From: Candidatus Woesearchaeota archaeon
GTDB taxonomy: Archaea; Nanoarchaeota; Nanoarchaeia; Woesearchaeales; JAGVZT01
Direction of reading: 5' to 3'
Length of the DNA: 64,000 nt
Assembly (NCBI GenBank): GCA_017608295.1
Contig: JAFCGF010000004.1
Span: forward strand, 1 to 64,000
The position numbers and the translations under genes are program-made. Positions within the stretch are counted from its first letter, which is position 1. The number at the start of each line of letters is the position of its first letter. The notes beneath the pieces are model-generated. The model ran no database searches, was not told the DNA's origin, and worked only from the letters and a program-made list of their open reading frames with translations. Below are positions 24,427-31,896 of this stretch, piece after piece.

Positions 24427-25722
24427 TCAGTTCTCGAGGATGCAGTAGGTTATCTGCACCTGTTCAGAGCCATGCGACTCTGGATAGTGCTCTAATTCGA
24501 GACCCTGCGCTGTGAAGAACTCATGATGGGGCTTGCTCACAGGATATTTTGTCCCATCTGCGGGAATAGTCTCCATATAACGGGGAGCCTCAAGCACAGT
24601 TTGCTGGCCTGAATCCACAATCGAGCCCACCCTCATGAATTGCCGCTTATACTTGCGGAACCTGTACGCATCGAGAGAGCCTGCTGCCTTCACAATCTTC
24701 TCGCACCTCCGGCGCTGAAATGTCCGCAGCGACAGGCCAGTTATCTCGCGGTCAGCGTCGAACAAATACACTGGTCCCAGTGAATAGTGCTCCTGCACGC
24801 GGGCGATGCGTTTCTTCAGGCGCTCAGCACGCCGCTTCGGCCAGGTGAAGAACGGCACATACCTGTCCTTAACACCGCACACCACGTTCGTCACGTAGCT
24901 AGCATACATCTCAGAAGGAAAAGTGGGAGAGGGACTAACCCCTGATCGCCCCCATCTCCCGGCTGTAACCATCACAATCCGAAGGATTGCGTCATTTCCT
25001 CTTGCGAGGATCCCAGGGGAATATGAAACACGCGGAGTGGACTTAAGTAATTTTCGCACAGGCGCATCAAGCTCAGCCTCAGACACACACCTGCACAGAT
25101 AGCCAGTCTTTGAGTTCAATGTGCCCGGAACCCTAAATATGCGCCTTGTGTCATAAGTGATTGGCGCGTCAATCTCAATCCCTTCTGCAACAATCTCGTC
25201 AGCCAGCTTTTTCCTCTCTTTTTGCGCATACTTCTCTCTCTTCAAGGGGTCAGCGATTTCTGCTGTAAACGGGCAATCATACACTGCGTGGAAACCCTTT
25301 CCGCCGCTGAACGCGAGGTACCTGGGCTTGAGGTTATGGTGCTCTGAAAGAAAGGAGATTAGGGATTTTGTGATGGCCTGTGCCTTCGCAAGGTTTTTAC
25401 GAGAAAGGGGAGGCACATCAATATCAAATACCAGGTCAGCCCCAAGGAAGAGGTTCCTGCTGTACCTGCCAAAAGAATTATCGTCATCAAGAGGAACAGG
25501 CCCGACAACAGTCGGATTCAGCCAGCGGCCCACACTGTAATACACGTCGAGCGGAGTTTTTTTCACAAGCACCTGCTGCAATTCCTCAGCAGTACGTATC
25601 CGATGGGAAAGCTTCCTGAAGCCGCGCTTTGGAAGATGAAGGCGGAACTGCCTGTGGGAAAGTGAAGGTATGCCGGACAGATCAGGGGCATTCTCGCTGT
25701 AGAACTCGCGGACCTGTTTCAT
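24427..25722 (-). CDS. Second archaeo-eukaryotic primase-like protein
   Basis: A 431-aa protein with the AEP core: DLVFDID (D100, D102), AFSGGKGFHAVYD (about 137-149), and ITYDTRRIFRVPGTLNSKTG (about 188-207) for the third motif. There is no zinc insert and no PriL domain, unlike the primase at 21820. The N-terminal 90 residues and C-terminal 220 residues are unassigned. It could be a PrimPol-like repair or lesion-bypass enzyme; that is inference. Its ATG overlaps the stop of the upstream membrane-protein gene (ATGA), so it is the last gene of the slipin operon. Confidence 0.75.
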   Translation of the reverse strand: MKQVREFYSENAPDLSGIPSLSHRQFRLHLPKRGFRKLSHRIRTAEELQQVLVKKTPLDVYYSVGRWLNPTVVGPVPLDDDNSFGRYSRNLFLGADLVFDIDVPPLSRKNLAKAQAITKSLISFLSEHHNLKPRYLAFSGGKGFHAVYDCPFTAEIADPLKREKYAQKERKKLADEIVAEGIEIDAPITYDTRRIFRVPGTLNSKTGYLCRCVSEAELDAPVRKLLKSTPRVSYSPGILARGNDAILRIVMVTAGRWGRSGVSPSPTFPSEMYASYVTNVVCGVKDRYVPFFTWPKRRAERLKKRIARVQEHYSLGPVYLFDADREITGLSLRTFQRRRCEKIVKAAGSLDAYRFRKYKRQFMRVGSIVDSGQQTVLEAPRYMETIPADGTKYPVSKPHHEFFTAQGLELEHYPESHGSEQVQITYCILEN

Positions 25723-26084
25723 TTTCTCTCCTGAATGCGCTTCTTCATGCCCTCGATATCTGCCACCATGACTACCATGCTCACGCCAATGCCTATGGCA
25801 ATCGCCCATATCCCAAACATAGGAAGCAACACCAGGAAGAAGAACAGCACCCCCACCACCAGTGAGATGAAGAACTTATAGGCGCTGAAGAAACCTTCCA
25901 GGCTCTTGACACCATAGAGAAACCAGCCCACTGTGGCAAGCGTTATCACCACCTGGATGGCCCAGGCAGTCTGCGGCGATTTAATCCAGACATACACAAA
26001 TCCCGCGATAATCGCGGTGATGCCTATGGCAAAGAGCGCTATGAAGAAAAGATTCACAAACGACGTGTTTCCCCTGCGTGCCAT
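25719..26084 (-). CDS. Four-helix membrane protein in the slipin operon
   Basis: A 121-aa protein with four hydrophobic segments (about 9-30, 38-56, 66-88 and 90-108) and a basic tail (GMKKRIQERK). No family recognised. It lies 1 nt after the preceding membrane protein gene and overlaps the start of the primase-like gene. It might be an integral partner of the slipins in the role that NfeD plays elsewhere, but it has no OB-fold, so this is a guess. Confidence 0.7.
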   Translation of the reverse strand: MARRGNTSFVNLFFIALFAIGITAIIAGFVYVWIKSPQTAWAIQVVITLATVGWFLYGVKSLEGFFSAYKFFISLVVGVLFFFLVLLPMFGIWAIAIGIGVSMVVMVADIEGMKKRIQERK

Positions 26085-26085
26085 G

Positions 26086-26463
26086 CTACTTCTTGATGAG
26101 CTTATTGTATGAGCGGGATTCTATGAAGGCTTTCAGACCTGCAAGCTGCTTCAGGTCCATCCCCTGAGTCTCGAGCTCATCGAGCTTTGCCTTGAGATGC
26201 TGCCCCACCTCTTCTGCAGGCTGGCTGCCGTCGAATTTCGCAGCAGTGTTCGACTCGGCCCACGCTACAAGGCGGTGATAGCCTCTACTGGACGAGGAAC
26301 CGCCACTCCAGCCATTCACCATGAAGAACAAGATAATCAATCCCAGTGCAATGAACACCCAGCCAAAATAGGCCAAGGCAATCACTCCAGCAATCACCAC
26401 TATAACAAGCATCAAATTCTTATTTATGCCAAACAGGGGCTCAGGGCTAGTAGCTCCAGTCAT
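26086..26463 (-). CDS. Membrane protein with a cytoplasmic C-terminal helical domain
   Basis: A 125-aa protein. Two closely spaced hydrophobic stretches (about 16-35 and 37-50) are followed by a Gly/Ser hinge and a soluble helical domain (VAWAESNTAAKFDGSQPAEE through to the end). No known domain. It is 5 nt downstream of the second slipin gene and so is co-expressed with it. Confidence 0.65.
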   Translation of the reverse strand: MTGATSPEPLFGINKNLMLVIVVIAGVIALAYFGWVFIALGLIILFFMVNGWSGGSSSSRGYHRLVAWAESNTAAKFDGSQPAEEVGQHLKAKLDELETQGMDLKQLAGLKAFIESRSYNKLIKK

Positions 26464-26468
26464 CGTGA

Positions 26469-27221
26469 CTACTCAGTATCATCGAAGGCGCGGAGCACCT
26501 CGAGGGGAATAGCAAACACGACAGTGTTGCTCTGGTCAGATGAAAGGTCGTTCAGAGTGTGCAGTGACCTCAGGTGCAATGCCCCCCGTGTGGAAGCCAG
26601 CCTTTGAGCTGCCTTAGCGAGGTTCTCTGCAGCAATTCTTTCACCGTCTGCCTTGATGATGACAGCTCTTTTTTCACGCTCTGCCTCTGCCTGCTTTGCC
26701 ATCGTCCTAATCATGTTGTCAGGCAGGTCAATGTGCTTCAATTCCACATTATTAACCTTGATACCCCAGGCGTCAGTCGCAGCATCGACTACCTGCTGTA
26801 TCCTGCTAGACACATCGTCCCTATGAGTAAGAAGCGTGTCGAGCTCCACAGTTCCGACGACATCACGCATCGTAGTCTGCGCCAGTTGAGATACCGCATA
26901 GTTGTAATGCTCCACCTCAAGAATCGATTTCGACGCGTCGAGTACCTTATAGTACAATACAGCATTGACCTTGAGTGAGATGTTGTCCTTTGAGATGGCG
27001 TCCTGCGGGGGCACGTCATTAACGATGACACGCATATCCACACGGAACCAGGACTCGATAATAGGAATGACTATCCGCAGTCCAGGCTCCATATGCCCTA
27101 CATAACGTCCAAGGCGGAACTTAACGCCGCGCTCGTATTCGTTGACTATCTTCAGGCCTGAGAGCACAAGCAGAACAAATGCTCCGATGCCATACCACAC
27201 AAATCCTACCATGTGTTTCAC
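26469..27221 (-). CDS. Slipin/stomatin-like SPFH protein, copy 2
   Basis: A 250-aa protein. An N-terminal membrane anchor (about 5-23) leads into the SPFH domain (INEYERGV-like entry, PPQDAISKDNISLKVNAVLY, RIQQVVD, WGIKVNNVELKHIDLP), then a coiled Ala/Glu/Lys region (KQAEAEREKRAVIIKADGER). Such proteins form ring or cage assemblies at membranes. It is paralogous to the gene upstream and overlaps its stop (ATGA), so the two probably co-assemble. The usual NfeD partner is not obvious. Confidence 0.9.
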   Translation of the reverse strand: MKHMVGFVWYGIGAFVLLVLSGLKIVNEYERGVKFRLGRYVGHMEPGLRIVIPIIESWFRVDMRVIVNDVPPQDAISKDNISLKVNAVLYYKVLDASKSILEVEHYNYAVSQLAQTTMRDVVGTVELDTLLTHRDDVSSRIQQVVDAATDAWGIKVNNVELKHIDLPDNMIRTMAKQAEAEREKRAVIIKADGERIAAENLAKAAQRLASTRGALHLRSLHTLNDLSSDQSNTVVFAIPLEVLRAFDDTE

Positions 27222-28042
27222 CTTTTCTTCTTATCTATAGCGAGTTTCACGATATCCTTCAGCTTCCCGCTTGAAAATCCCCTCAGCATCGCGACAGGAA
27301 GAGCGACAACTATAGTATCGCTCTTATCAGAGCTGAGGTCGTTGATAGTATGCAGCGTGCGCAGGTGCAACCCACCTGGAGTTTCCGCAAGCTGTTCTGC
27401 TGCCAGGGCGATGTTTTCGGCCGCTATCTCCTCACCCTGCGCCTTGATGATGACTGCACGCTTCTCACGCTCTGCCTCAGCCTGCTTGGCCATTGTGCGC
27501 TTCATTCCTCCCAGCAAATCGATGTGCTTGAGCTCCACGCTCTGCACCTGGATGCCCCAGAGGTCTGTCTCAATGTCTACTATCTGCTGGATGCGGTTAG
27601 ACACGTCCTGGCGCTGGGCAAGCAGAGAATCAAGGTCCACTCTTCCAACGACATCTCTCATAGTGGTCTGCGCCAATTGGCTTGTGGCATAATGGTACTG
27701 CTCCACCTCGAGGATGGACTTAGTCGCGTCCACGACTTTATAGTACAGCACAGCATTGACCTTAACGGTCACATTGTCCATTGTGATGGCATCCTGTGGC
27801 GGGACATCAACGACAGCGACGCGCATGTCCACGCGGAACCATTTCTCGATGACAGGGATGACTATCCTCAAGCCCGGGCTCATCATACCGACGTATTTTC
27901 CAAAGCGAAGCTTAACGCCGCGCTCGTATTCCTGCACCACTTTTAGGGAGGCAATAATCAGGATAATCACAAGGGGAATCGCAATGATACCTAAACCGAT
28001 TCCAAGAACCATTAACGCAGCAATCGCAGTCGCAAAATCCAT
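27218..28042 (-). CDS. Slipin/stomatin-like SPFH protein, copy 1
   Basis: A 274-aa protein, first gene of the five-gene operon 24427-28042. A longer N-terminal membrane segment (about 7-33), SPFH domain with VPPQDAITMDNVTVKVNAVL, and the same charged coiled region (KQAEAEREKRAVIIKAQGEE) as its neighbour. It ends in a basic tail (IDKKKR). The TATA box at 28078-28087 reads in both directions and also serves the thioredoxin reductase gene. Confidence 0.9.
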   Translation of the reverse strand: MDFATAIAALMVLGIGLGIIAIPLVIILIIASLKVVQEYERGVKLRFGKYVGMMSPGLRIVIPVIEKWFRVDMRVAVVDVPPQDAITMDNVTVKVNAVLYYKVVDATKSILEVEQYHYATSQLAQTTMRDVVGRVDLDSLLAQRQDVSNRIQQIVDIETDLWGIQVQSVELKHIDLLGGMKRTMAKQAEAEREKRAVIIKAQGEEIAAENIALAAEQLAETPGGLHLRTLHTINDLSSDKSDTIVVALPVAMLRGFSSGKLKDIVKLAIDKKKR

Positions 28043-28077
28043 AGTGAGTAACCCCTCTACGCTCCCCAGATGAATAA

Positions 28078-28087
28078 CTATATAAAG
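28078..28087. promoter_or_regulatory. Shared bidirectional TATA box
   Basis: CTATATAAAG lies about 38 nt from the slipin start (minus) and about 38 nt from the thioredoxin reductase ATG at 28121 (plus). No second box is visible in the 78-nt gap, so one element may drive both operons. Confidence 0.5.
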
Positions 28088-28120
28088 ATTTTGAGCTACG
28101 CCTATCCTCGGGTGAAATTC

Positions 28121-29068
28121 ATGTATGACATAGCTATTATCGGAGGGGGCGTCACTGGCCTTGCCACAGCGATGTACGCGCGCAGGCTGAACCTCAACAC
28201 GCTCATAATCTCAGATAAGACAGGTGGAACAATAACGCTCACTGACAAAGTAGAAAATTATCCAGGGTTCAAGCTCCTGACAGGATTAGAGCTTGCCAAC
28301 AAGATAAAGGACCACGCGATGCAGTATCAGCCTGAACTTGTTGAGGAGCGAGTCGATGATATCCAGTCAGATGGTGAATGCTTTACTCTCGTCACAAACG
28401 GCGGCAAGACATTCAAGGCCAAGACAGTCCTGTTCGCGACTGGAACAAAGCACCGCGAGCTCAAGGTGCCTGGACACGACAAGTACAAGAACCGCGGAGT
28501 GCATTATTGCGCCTTGTGCGATGGCGCCTTCTACAAAGAAAAGGTTGTCGCGATTGTCGGTGGAAGCGACAGCGCTGCCAAGGAAGCCCTTGTATTAGCG
28601 CAGAACTGCTCGAAAGTATATATCATCTACCGCAGGGAGAAGCTCCGTGCAGAACCTATCACATTGAAGCAGGTCGAAGCGAATGACAAGATTGAAGTCA
28701 TCTACAAGACTAACGTCACTGAAGTTCTCGGGGATAAATTTGTGACTGGTGTGAAACTGGACAATCCTTACAATGACAGCGACACGCTCGAGCTTAACGG
28801 AGTGTTTATCGCGATTGGACTGATTCCCCTGTCAGAGCTCGCAGCGAAGCTCGGCGTTAAGATTAATGACAAGGGAGAGATTATAATAAACCGCATTAGC
28901 GAGACCTCAATGAAGGGAGTGTACGCTGCAGGCGACGTGACTGACTCTGAGTTCAAGCAGGCGATAACTGGGGTCGGCGAGGGAGTGAGGGCAGCATACG
29001 AGGCATTCAAATACGTGAATGAGAATGCATTCGTGTGTTGGACTATGACAGAGCCGGAGCAGGACTAA
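28121..29068 (+). CDS. trxB: Thioredoxin reductase
   Basis: A 315-aa low-molecular-weight thioredoxin reductase. FAD-binding GGGVTGLATAMYARR at the N-terminus, redox CALCDG (Cys pair) in the middle, the NADPH-domain motif GGSDSAAKEALVLA, and the second FAD motif AAGDVTD near the C-terminus. It passes electrons from NADPH (or another donor) to thioredoxin; no thioredoxin gene is in the window. The ATG at 28121 is used because the upstream ATG at 28070 lies before the TATA box. Confidence 0.93.
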   Translation: MYDIAIIGGGVTGLATAMYARRLNLNTLIISDKTGGTITLTDKVENYPGFKLLTGLELANKIKDHAMQYQPELVEERVDDIQSDGECFTLVTNGGKTFKAKTVLFATGTKHRELKVPGHDKYKNRGVHYCALCDGAFYKEKVVAIVGGSDSAAKEALVLAQNCSKVYIIYRREKLRAEPITLKQVEANDKIEVIYKTNVTEVLGDKFVTGVKLDNPYNDSDTLELNGVFIAIGLIPLSELAAKLGVKINDKGEIIINRISETSMKGVYAAGDVTDSEFKQAITGVGEGVRAAYEAFKYVNENAFVCWTMTEPEQD

Positions 29069-29071
29069 AGA

Positions 29072-29383
29072 TTAAAGTATCTCTATCCCGAACAGCGGGG
29101 GATACTGCTGGCAACCGAAGACATCTGACTCTCCCACTCCGCCGCTCGGTGACTTCCTTTTGATAGTGAACTTGATTGCCATTCCAAGGTCATAGATGAC
29201 GAACTCGACAATATCCTCTTCCTTCAGGCCGTAAAGCTTCGCGACAGCCGTCTTTGAGAGCGCCTTGCTCTTCTTGACACGCGCATAACTCTCATCAGTA
29301 TCAAAGATGATATCAAAAGTAATCAGGTCTGGGCCTGCGTTCTTGCTGCGTATAGTTTTCGCCAACTCATGGAGCGTCGTCAT
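29072..29383 (-). CDS. DUF4387 protein
   Basis: A 103-aa protein matching the DUF4387 pattern: an N-terminal LAKTIRSKNAGPDLITFDII, and a C-terminal GESDVFGCQQYPPLFGIEI. This family is found beside or fused to AtuA-type proteins and probably forms a complex with them. The start at 29383 overlaps the stop of the upstream AtuA-like gene (ATGA), and the longer in-frame ORF from 29461 is rejected. Biochemical role is unknown. Confidence 0.8.
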   Translation of the reverse strand: MTTLHELAKTIRSKNAGPDLITFDIIFDTDESYARVKKSKALSKTAVAKLYGLKEEDIVEFVIYDLGMAIKFTIKRKSPSGGVGESDVFGCQQYPPLFGIEIL

Positions 29384-30747
29384 TGCCCGCTCACCTCCTC
29401 GAGCTTCACTTTCCACAGGTCCATCGGATGCTCCAGCTTCATGATGTGATGGATGCTCCATTTATAGACTGGAGCTGCTTTCAGGACATCTTCAGTAAGG
29501 ATTGCAGCACCGCCAGCAGTGCCCTTCGTTGGAAGCCGCGCGTAGAACAATCCGCGGGAGGCGAGTGTCGCTATCTCCTCAGCGAGGGAATCATGCTTTG
29601 CCACAACCTCGACGACAATGCCGAGCTCATGACTTTTAATGTCCTTGATAGGCTCTATTTCGCCAAGCACGCCATTCCTACCATACACGTGGTAGAACAA
29701 GGTATAATCTTCGCCGTCTTTGCCATACAACTCCTCGACTTTGTTCCGGGCCCAGGCCTCTGCCTTGTCGATGTTTGCTATAGTATTCGGGTCGCGGATG
29801 CCGACAATAGCATACCTGCGCTCACCCACATACGCGCTGCCTTCTATCTTGACCCAGTAGTCGTCAGACTCCTCGAATAGCATACCAGTTACTTTGGTAG
29901 TCTTCTCGCTGATTTGCTCATACTTCACTTTACGCAGGTCCATCCGCCCTCCTGCGACTTCCTCAAAGTAAGGATTCTTTCTCTCGTACATCGCATGGCT
30001 TGCCAGCGATGCAGGGGTGCAGCGTTGCTTAGGATGGTATGCAGTAACGCTAACAGCATCAGACGTAATCTCGCCGATGATGCTTTCCTTTCCCATATAG
30101 GGCTCTGCGCAGAAAGACGCGCACTCCAACACTTTTCCTAGATAATATGATTGCGCCTCTGGAAAGCCCTTGTGCAGTGCCAGTGAGGCGAAGATGCACA
30201 CATCGCTGCTCCGGGAAGTGAGGATAACCTCTGCCCCGCCCTCAAGCGCTTTAAGATAGGGCTCCACACCCATCACAGGCACAAGATTACTCGTCTGTTC
30301 AAGCTCTTCGAGAGTAAGGGGAGAACGGCCATCCAGCCCACGAAGCTCTTCCCCTGCGGCCATGCGCTGCCTCAATATCTCCTTTGTGAGGGTATGCTTC
30401 ACAGTTGCTAACGTAAAGGGCTTGAGCTTGTGCTTTTTCGCAAGGTCTTTCACAATGCCGGCGAATTTCTCCACTCCCTTATTGGTGCCAATGTCATTGC
30501 ATGAGCCAAGAATCATCGGCACACCCAGTTTCCTGCTGGCAAGAAGCATCATCTCGATGTCATGCACCTGCCACGGAGTCGGGCTCACCCCTGTATCAGA
30601 GCCCAGGGGATATGGGCCGATGTCCGCGCTTCCAGCATCAGCACAGATGGCATCAGGCTTGTGCTTGAGAGCCCGCTTGAAACTCCCCTCCTCGCTGCGG
30701 GCATAGCTGAGGTGTCCGTTCGGCACCAGGATTGTCATGGATTCCAT
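29380..30747 (-). CDS. AtuA/DUF1446-like protein
   Basis: A 455-aa protein from the ATG at 30747. The N-terminus (ILVPNGHLSYARSEE, then DAICADAGSADIGPYPLGSD) fits the AtuA-like family found in anaerobes next to DUF4387. In Pseudomonas AtuA belongs to acyclic terpene breakdown, but in strict anaerobes the role is unknown. The DUF4387 gene downstream overlaps by 4 nt. The TATA box at 30776-30787 favours 30747 (or 30738) over the upstream ATG at 30768. Confidence 0.75.
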   Translation of the reverse strand: MESMTILVPNGHLSYARSEEGSFKRALKHKPDAICADAGSADIGPYPLGSDTGVSPTPWQVHDIEMMLLASRKLGVPMILGSCNDIGTNKGVEKFAGIVKDLAKKHKLKPFTLATVKHTLTKEILRQRMAAGEELRGLDGRSPLTLEELEQTSNLVPVMGVEPYLKALEGGAEVILTSRSSDVCIFASLALHKGFPEAQSYYLGKVLECASFCAEPYMGKESIIGEITSDAVSVTAYHPKQRCTPASLASHAMYERKNPYFEEVAGGRMDLRKVKYEQISEKTTKVTGMLFEESDDYWVKIEGSAYVGERRYAIVGIRDPNTIANIDKAEAWARNKVEELYGKDGEDYTLFYHVYGRNGVLGEIEPIKDIKSHELGIVVEVVAKHDSLAEEIATLASRGLFYARLPTKGTAGGAAILTEDVLKAAPVYKWSIHHIMKLEHPMDLWKVKLEEVSGQ

Positions 30748-30775
30748 AGTATTGGTACGGAATGGCATCCCACTA

Positions 30776-30787
30776 CATAAATATTCT
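30776..30787. promoter_or_regulatory. TATA box read in both directions
   Basis: CATAAATATTCT serves the minus-strand AtuA-like gene. In the plus direction it or the nearby GAATTAAGAAC (about 30796-30806) can serve the CYTH gene at 30831. Confidence 0.4.
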
Positions 30788-30830
30788 GGGCGGAAGAATT
30801 AAGAACGCACATCAATTCTTGCACACACTG

Positions 30831-31343
30831 ATGGCGTACGAGATTGAAGTTAAGATTCTGGAAGTGGACCAAAAGGCACTTGAGGACAGGCTGCTTGAGC
30901 TAGGAGCAAAGAAAATCTACGACGGCATGGTCCGCACAACGTATTTCAAGGGCAACGGCCTGAAAAAACTGAACATCACCCTTAGAGTAAGGGATTTCGG
31001 TGACTACACTCTTATCACGCTGAAGCGCCTCATCTCAGAGCACGACGCAAAGGTCGCTGAGGAGACAGAGGTGCGCACTGCACACTACAAACAGACCGTA
31101 CACCTGTTCGAGACGCTTGGCTACAAGAACAAGTACGAGCTTGAGAAGCACCGCATTTCCTATTCCCTTGACAATTTCCGCTTTGAGTTCGACACGTACG
31201 ACAGTATACCTACATTCATGGAGATTGAGGGGCCTTCATACAATGAAATAGTGCGCATCGCTGAAGAGTTAGACATAGAAAAAAAAGACCTCAAGCCACT
31301 GAGCAGAAGCCAGCTGTTCCACAGATACGGAGTAAAGTACTGA
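30831..31343 (+). CDS. CYTH-domain protein (class IV adenylate cyclase / thiamine-triphosphatase fold)
   Basis: A 170-aa CYTH protein. The signature EIEVK (residues 4-8) begins the tunnel fold. Further charged strands are LNITLRVRDFGDYTLITLKR, EKHRISYSLDNFRFEFDTYD and MEIEGPS. Enzymes of this family act on triphosphates (cAMP formation, ThTP or inorganic triphosphate cleavage) with a divalent metal. Archaeal members are often annotated CyaB-like, but the activity is not settled. The start at EIEVK removes 23 doubtful residues. Confidence 0.85.
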   Translation: MAYEIEVKILEVDQKALEDRLLELGAKKIYDGMVRTTYFKGNGLKKLNITLRVRDFGDYTLITLKRLISEHDAKVAEETEVRTAHYKQTVHLFETLGYKNKYELEKHRISYSLDNFRFEFDTYDSIPTFMEIEGPSYNEIVRIAEELDIEKKDLKPLSRSQLFHRYGVKY

Positions 31344-31352
31344 GTACTCTTC

Positions 31353-31442
31353 TTAATGAAGGATTTCCCGCTTCTCGAACCACATAATCGCCACTGCCAG
31401 GAACACAACCCCCATCACGAGAAATTCCAGTATGGACAGCAT
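31353..31442 (-). CDS. Possible 29-aa single-helix membrane protein
   Basis: A short ORF MLSILEFLVMGVVFLAVAIM then WFEKREILH: one transmembrane helix with a charged end. It starts 22 nt after the stop of the four-helix membrane gene 31465-31896 and runs in the same direction. Length and composition suit a small membrane subunit. There is no strong RBS, so it remains doubtful. Confidence 0.4.
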   Translation of the reverse strand: MLSILEFLVMGVVFLAVAIMWFEKREILH

Positions 31443-31464
31443 CGGAGAGAAATAAATCCAGCGC

Positions 31465-31896
31465 TCACTTATTCCTCGCGAAGTGGATGTAGCTGCCCAC
31501 GACGCCGACGATGAAGGCAATCGGGCACACGATTATTCCAAGGATAAAGAAGAAGGGCTCGTCCACGACTTTAGGGCTGTCGAGCAGGACAGTGAGCATA
31601 CCTGACACCAAGTTATGAAGGATGACACTCACGAATGCTGCGAATGGCGCTGCGCCAGCGATGAGCAGGTAGGTCCTCAGTGGCTTCTTTTCCTTGCTCT
31701 TCCAGGTGAGGATGAACAGCACCAATCCGAGAATACCGAAGAGCAGGATAAGGTAGATAAGGGCCATCCTCCCTATGCCCGCCTGCAGGAACTCCCGGAA
31801 AGCCTCCCAGAACATGGTCACGACGACGAGCAGGAAGACTGCCACAAGAGCGCAGAACGTCCAGATGATAACTGTGCGCTTCTGTTCAGTTGCCAT
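31465..31896 (-). CDS. Four-helix membrane protein
   Basis: A 143-aa protein with four hydrophobic segments (about 9-27, 42-63, 74-100 and 112-136) and no known motif. Its start overlaps the end of the PLP-enzyme gene by 11 nt, so it is co-transcribed with it. A transport or anchoring role for the enzyme's substrate is possible but unsupported. Confidence 0.7.
   Translation of the reverse strand: MATEQKRTVIIWTFCALVAVFLLVVVTMFWEAFREFLQAGIGRMALIYLILLFGILGLVLFILTWKSKEKKPLRTYLLIAGAAPFAAFVSVILHNLVSGMLTVLLDSPKVVDEPFFFILGIIVCPIAFIVGVVGSYIHFARNK

Noticed and set aside
28070..28120. N-terminal extension of thioredoxin reductase
   Set aside because: It overlaps the promoter and lies before the conserved YDIAIIGGG start of the family.
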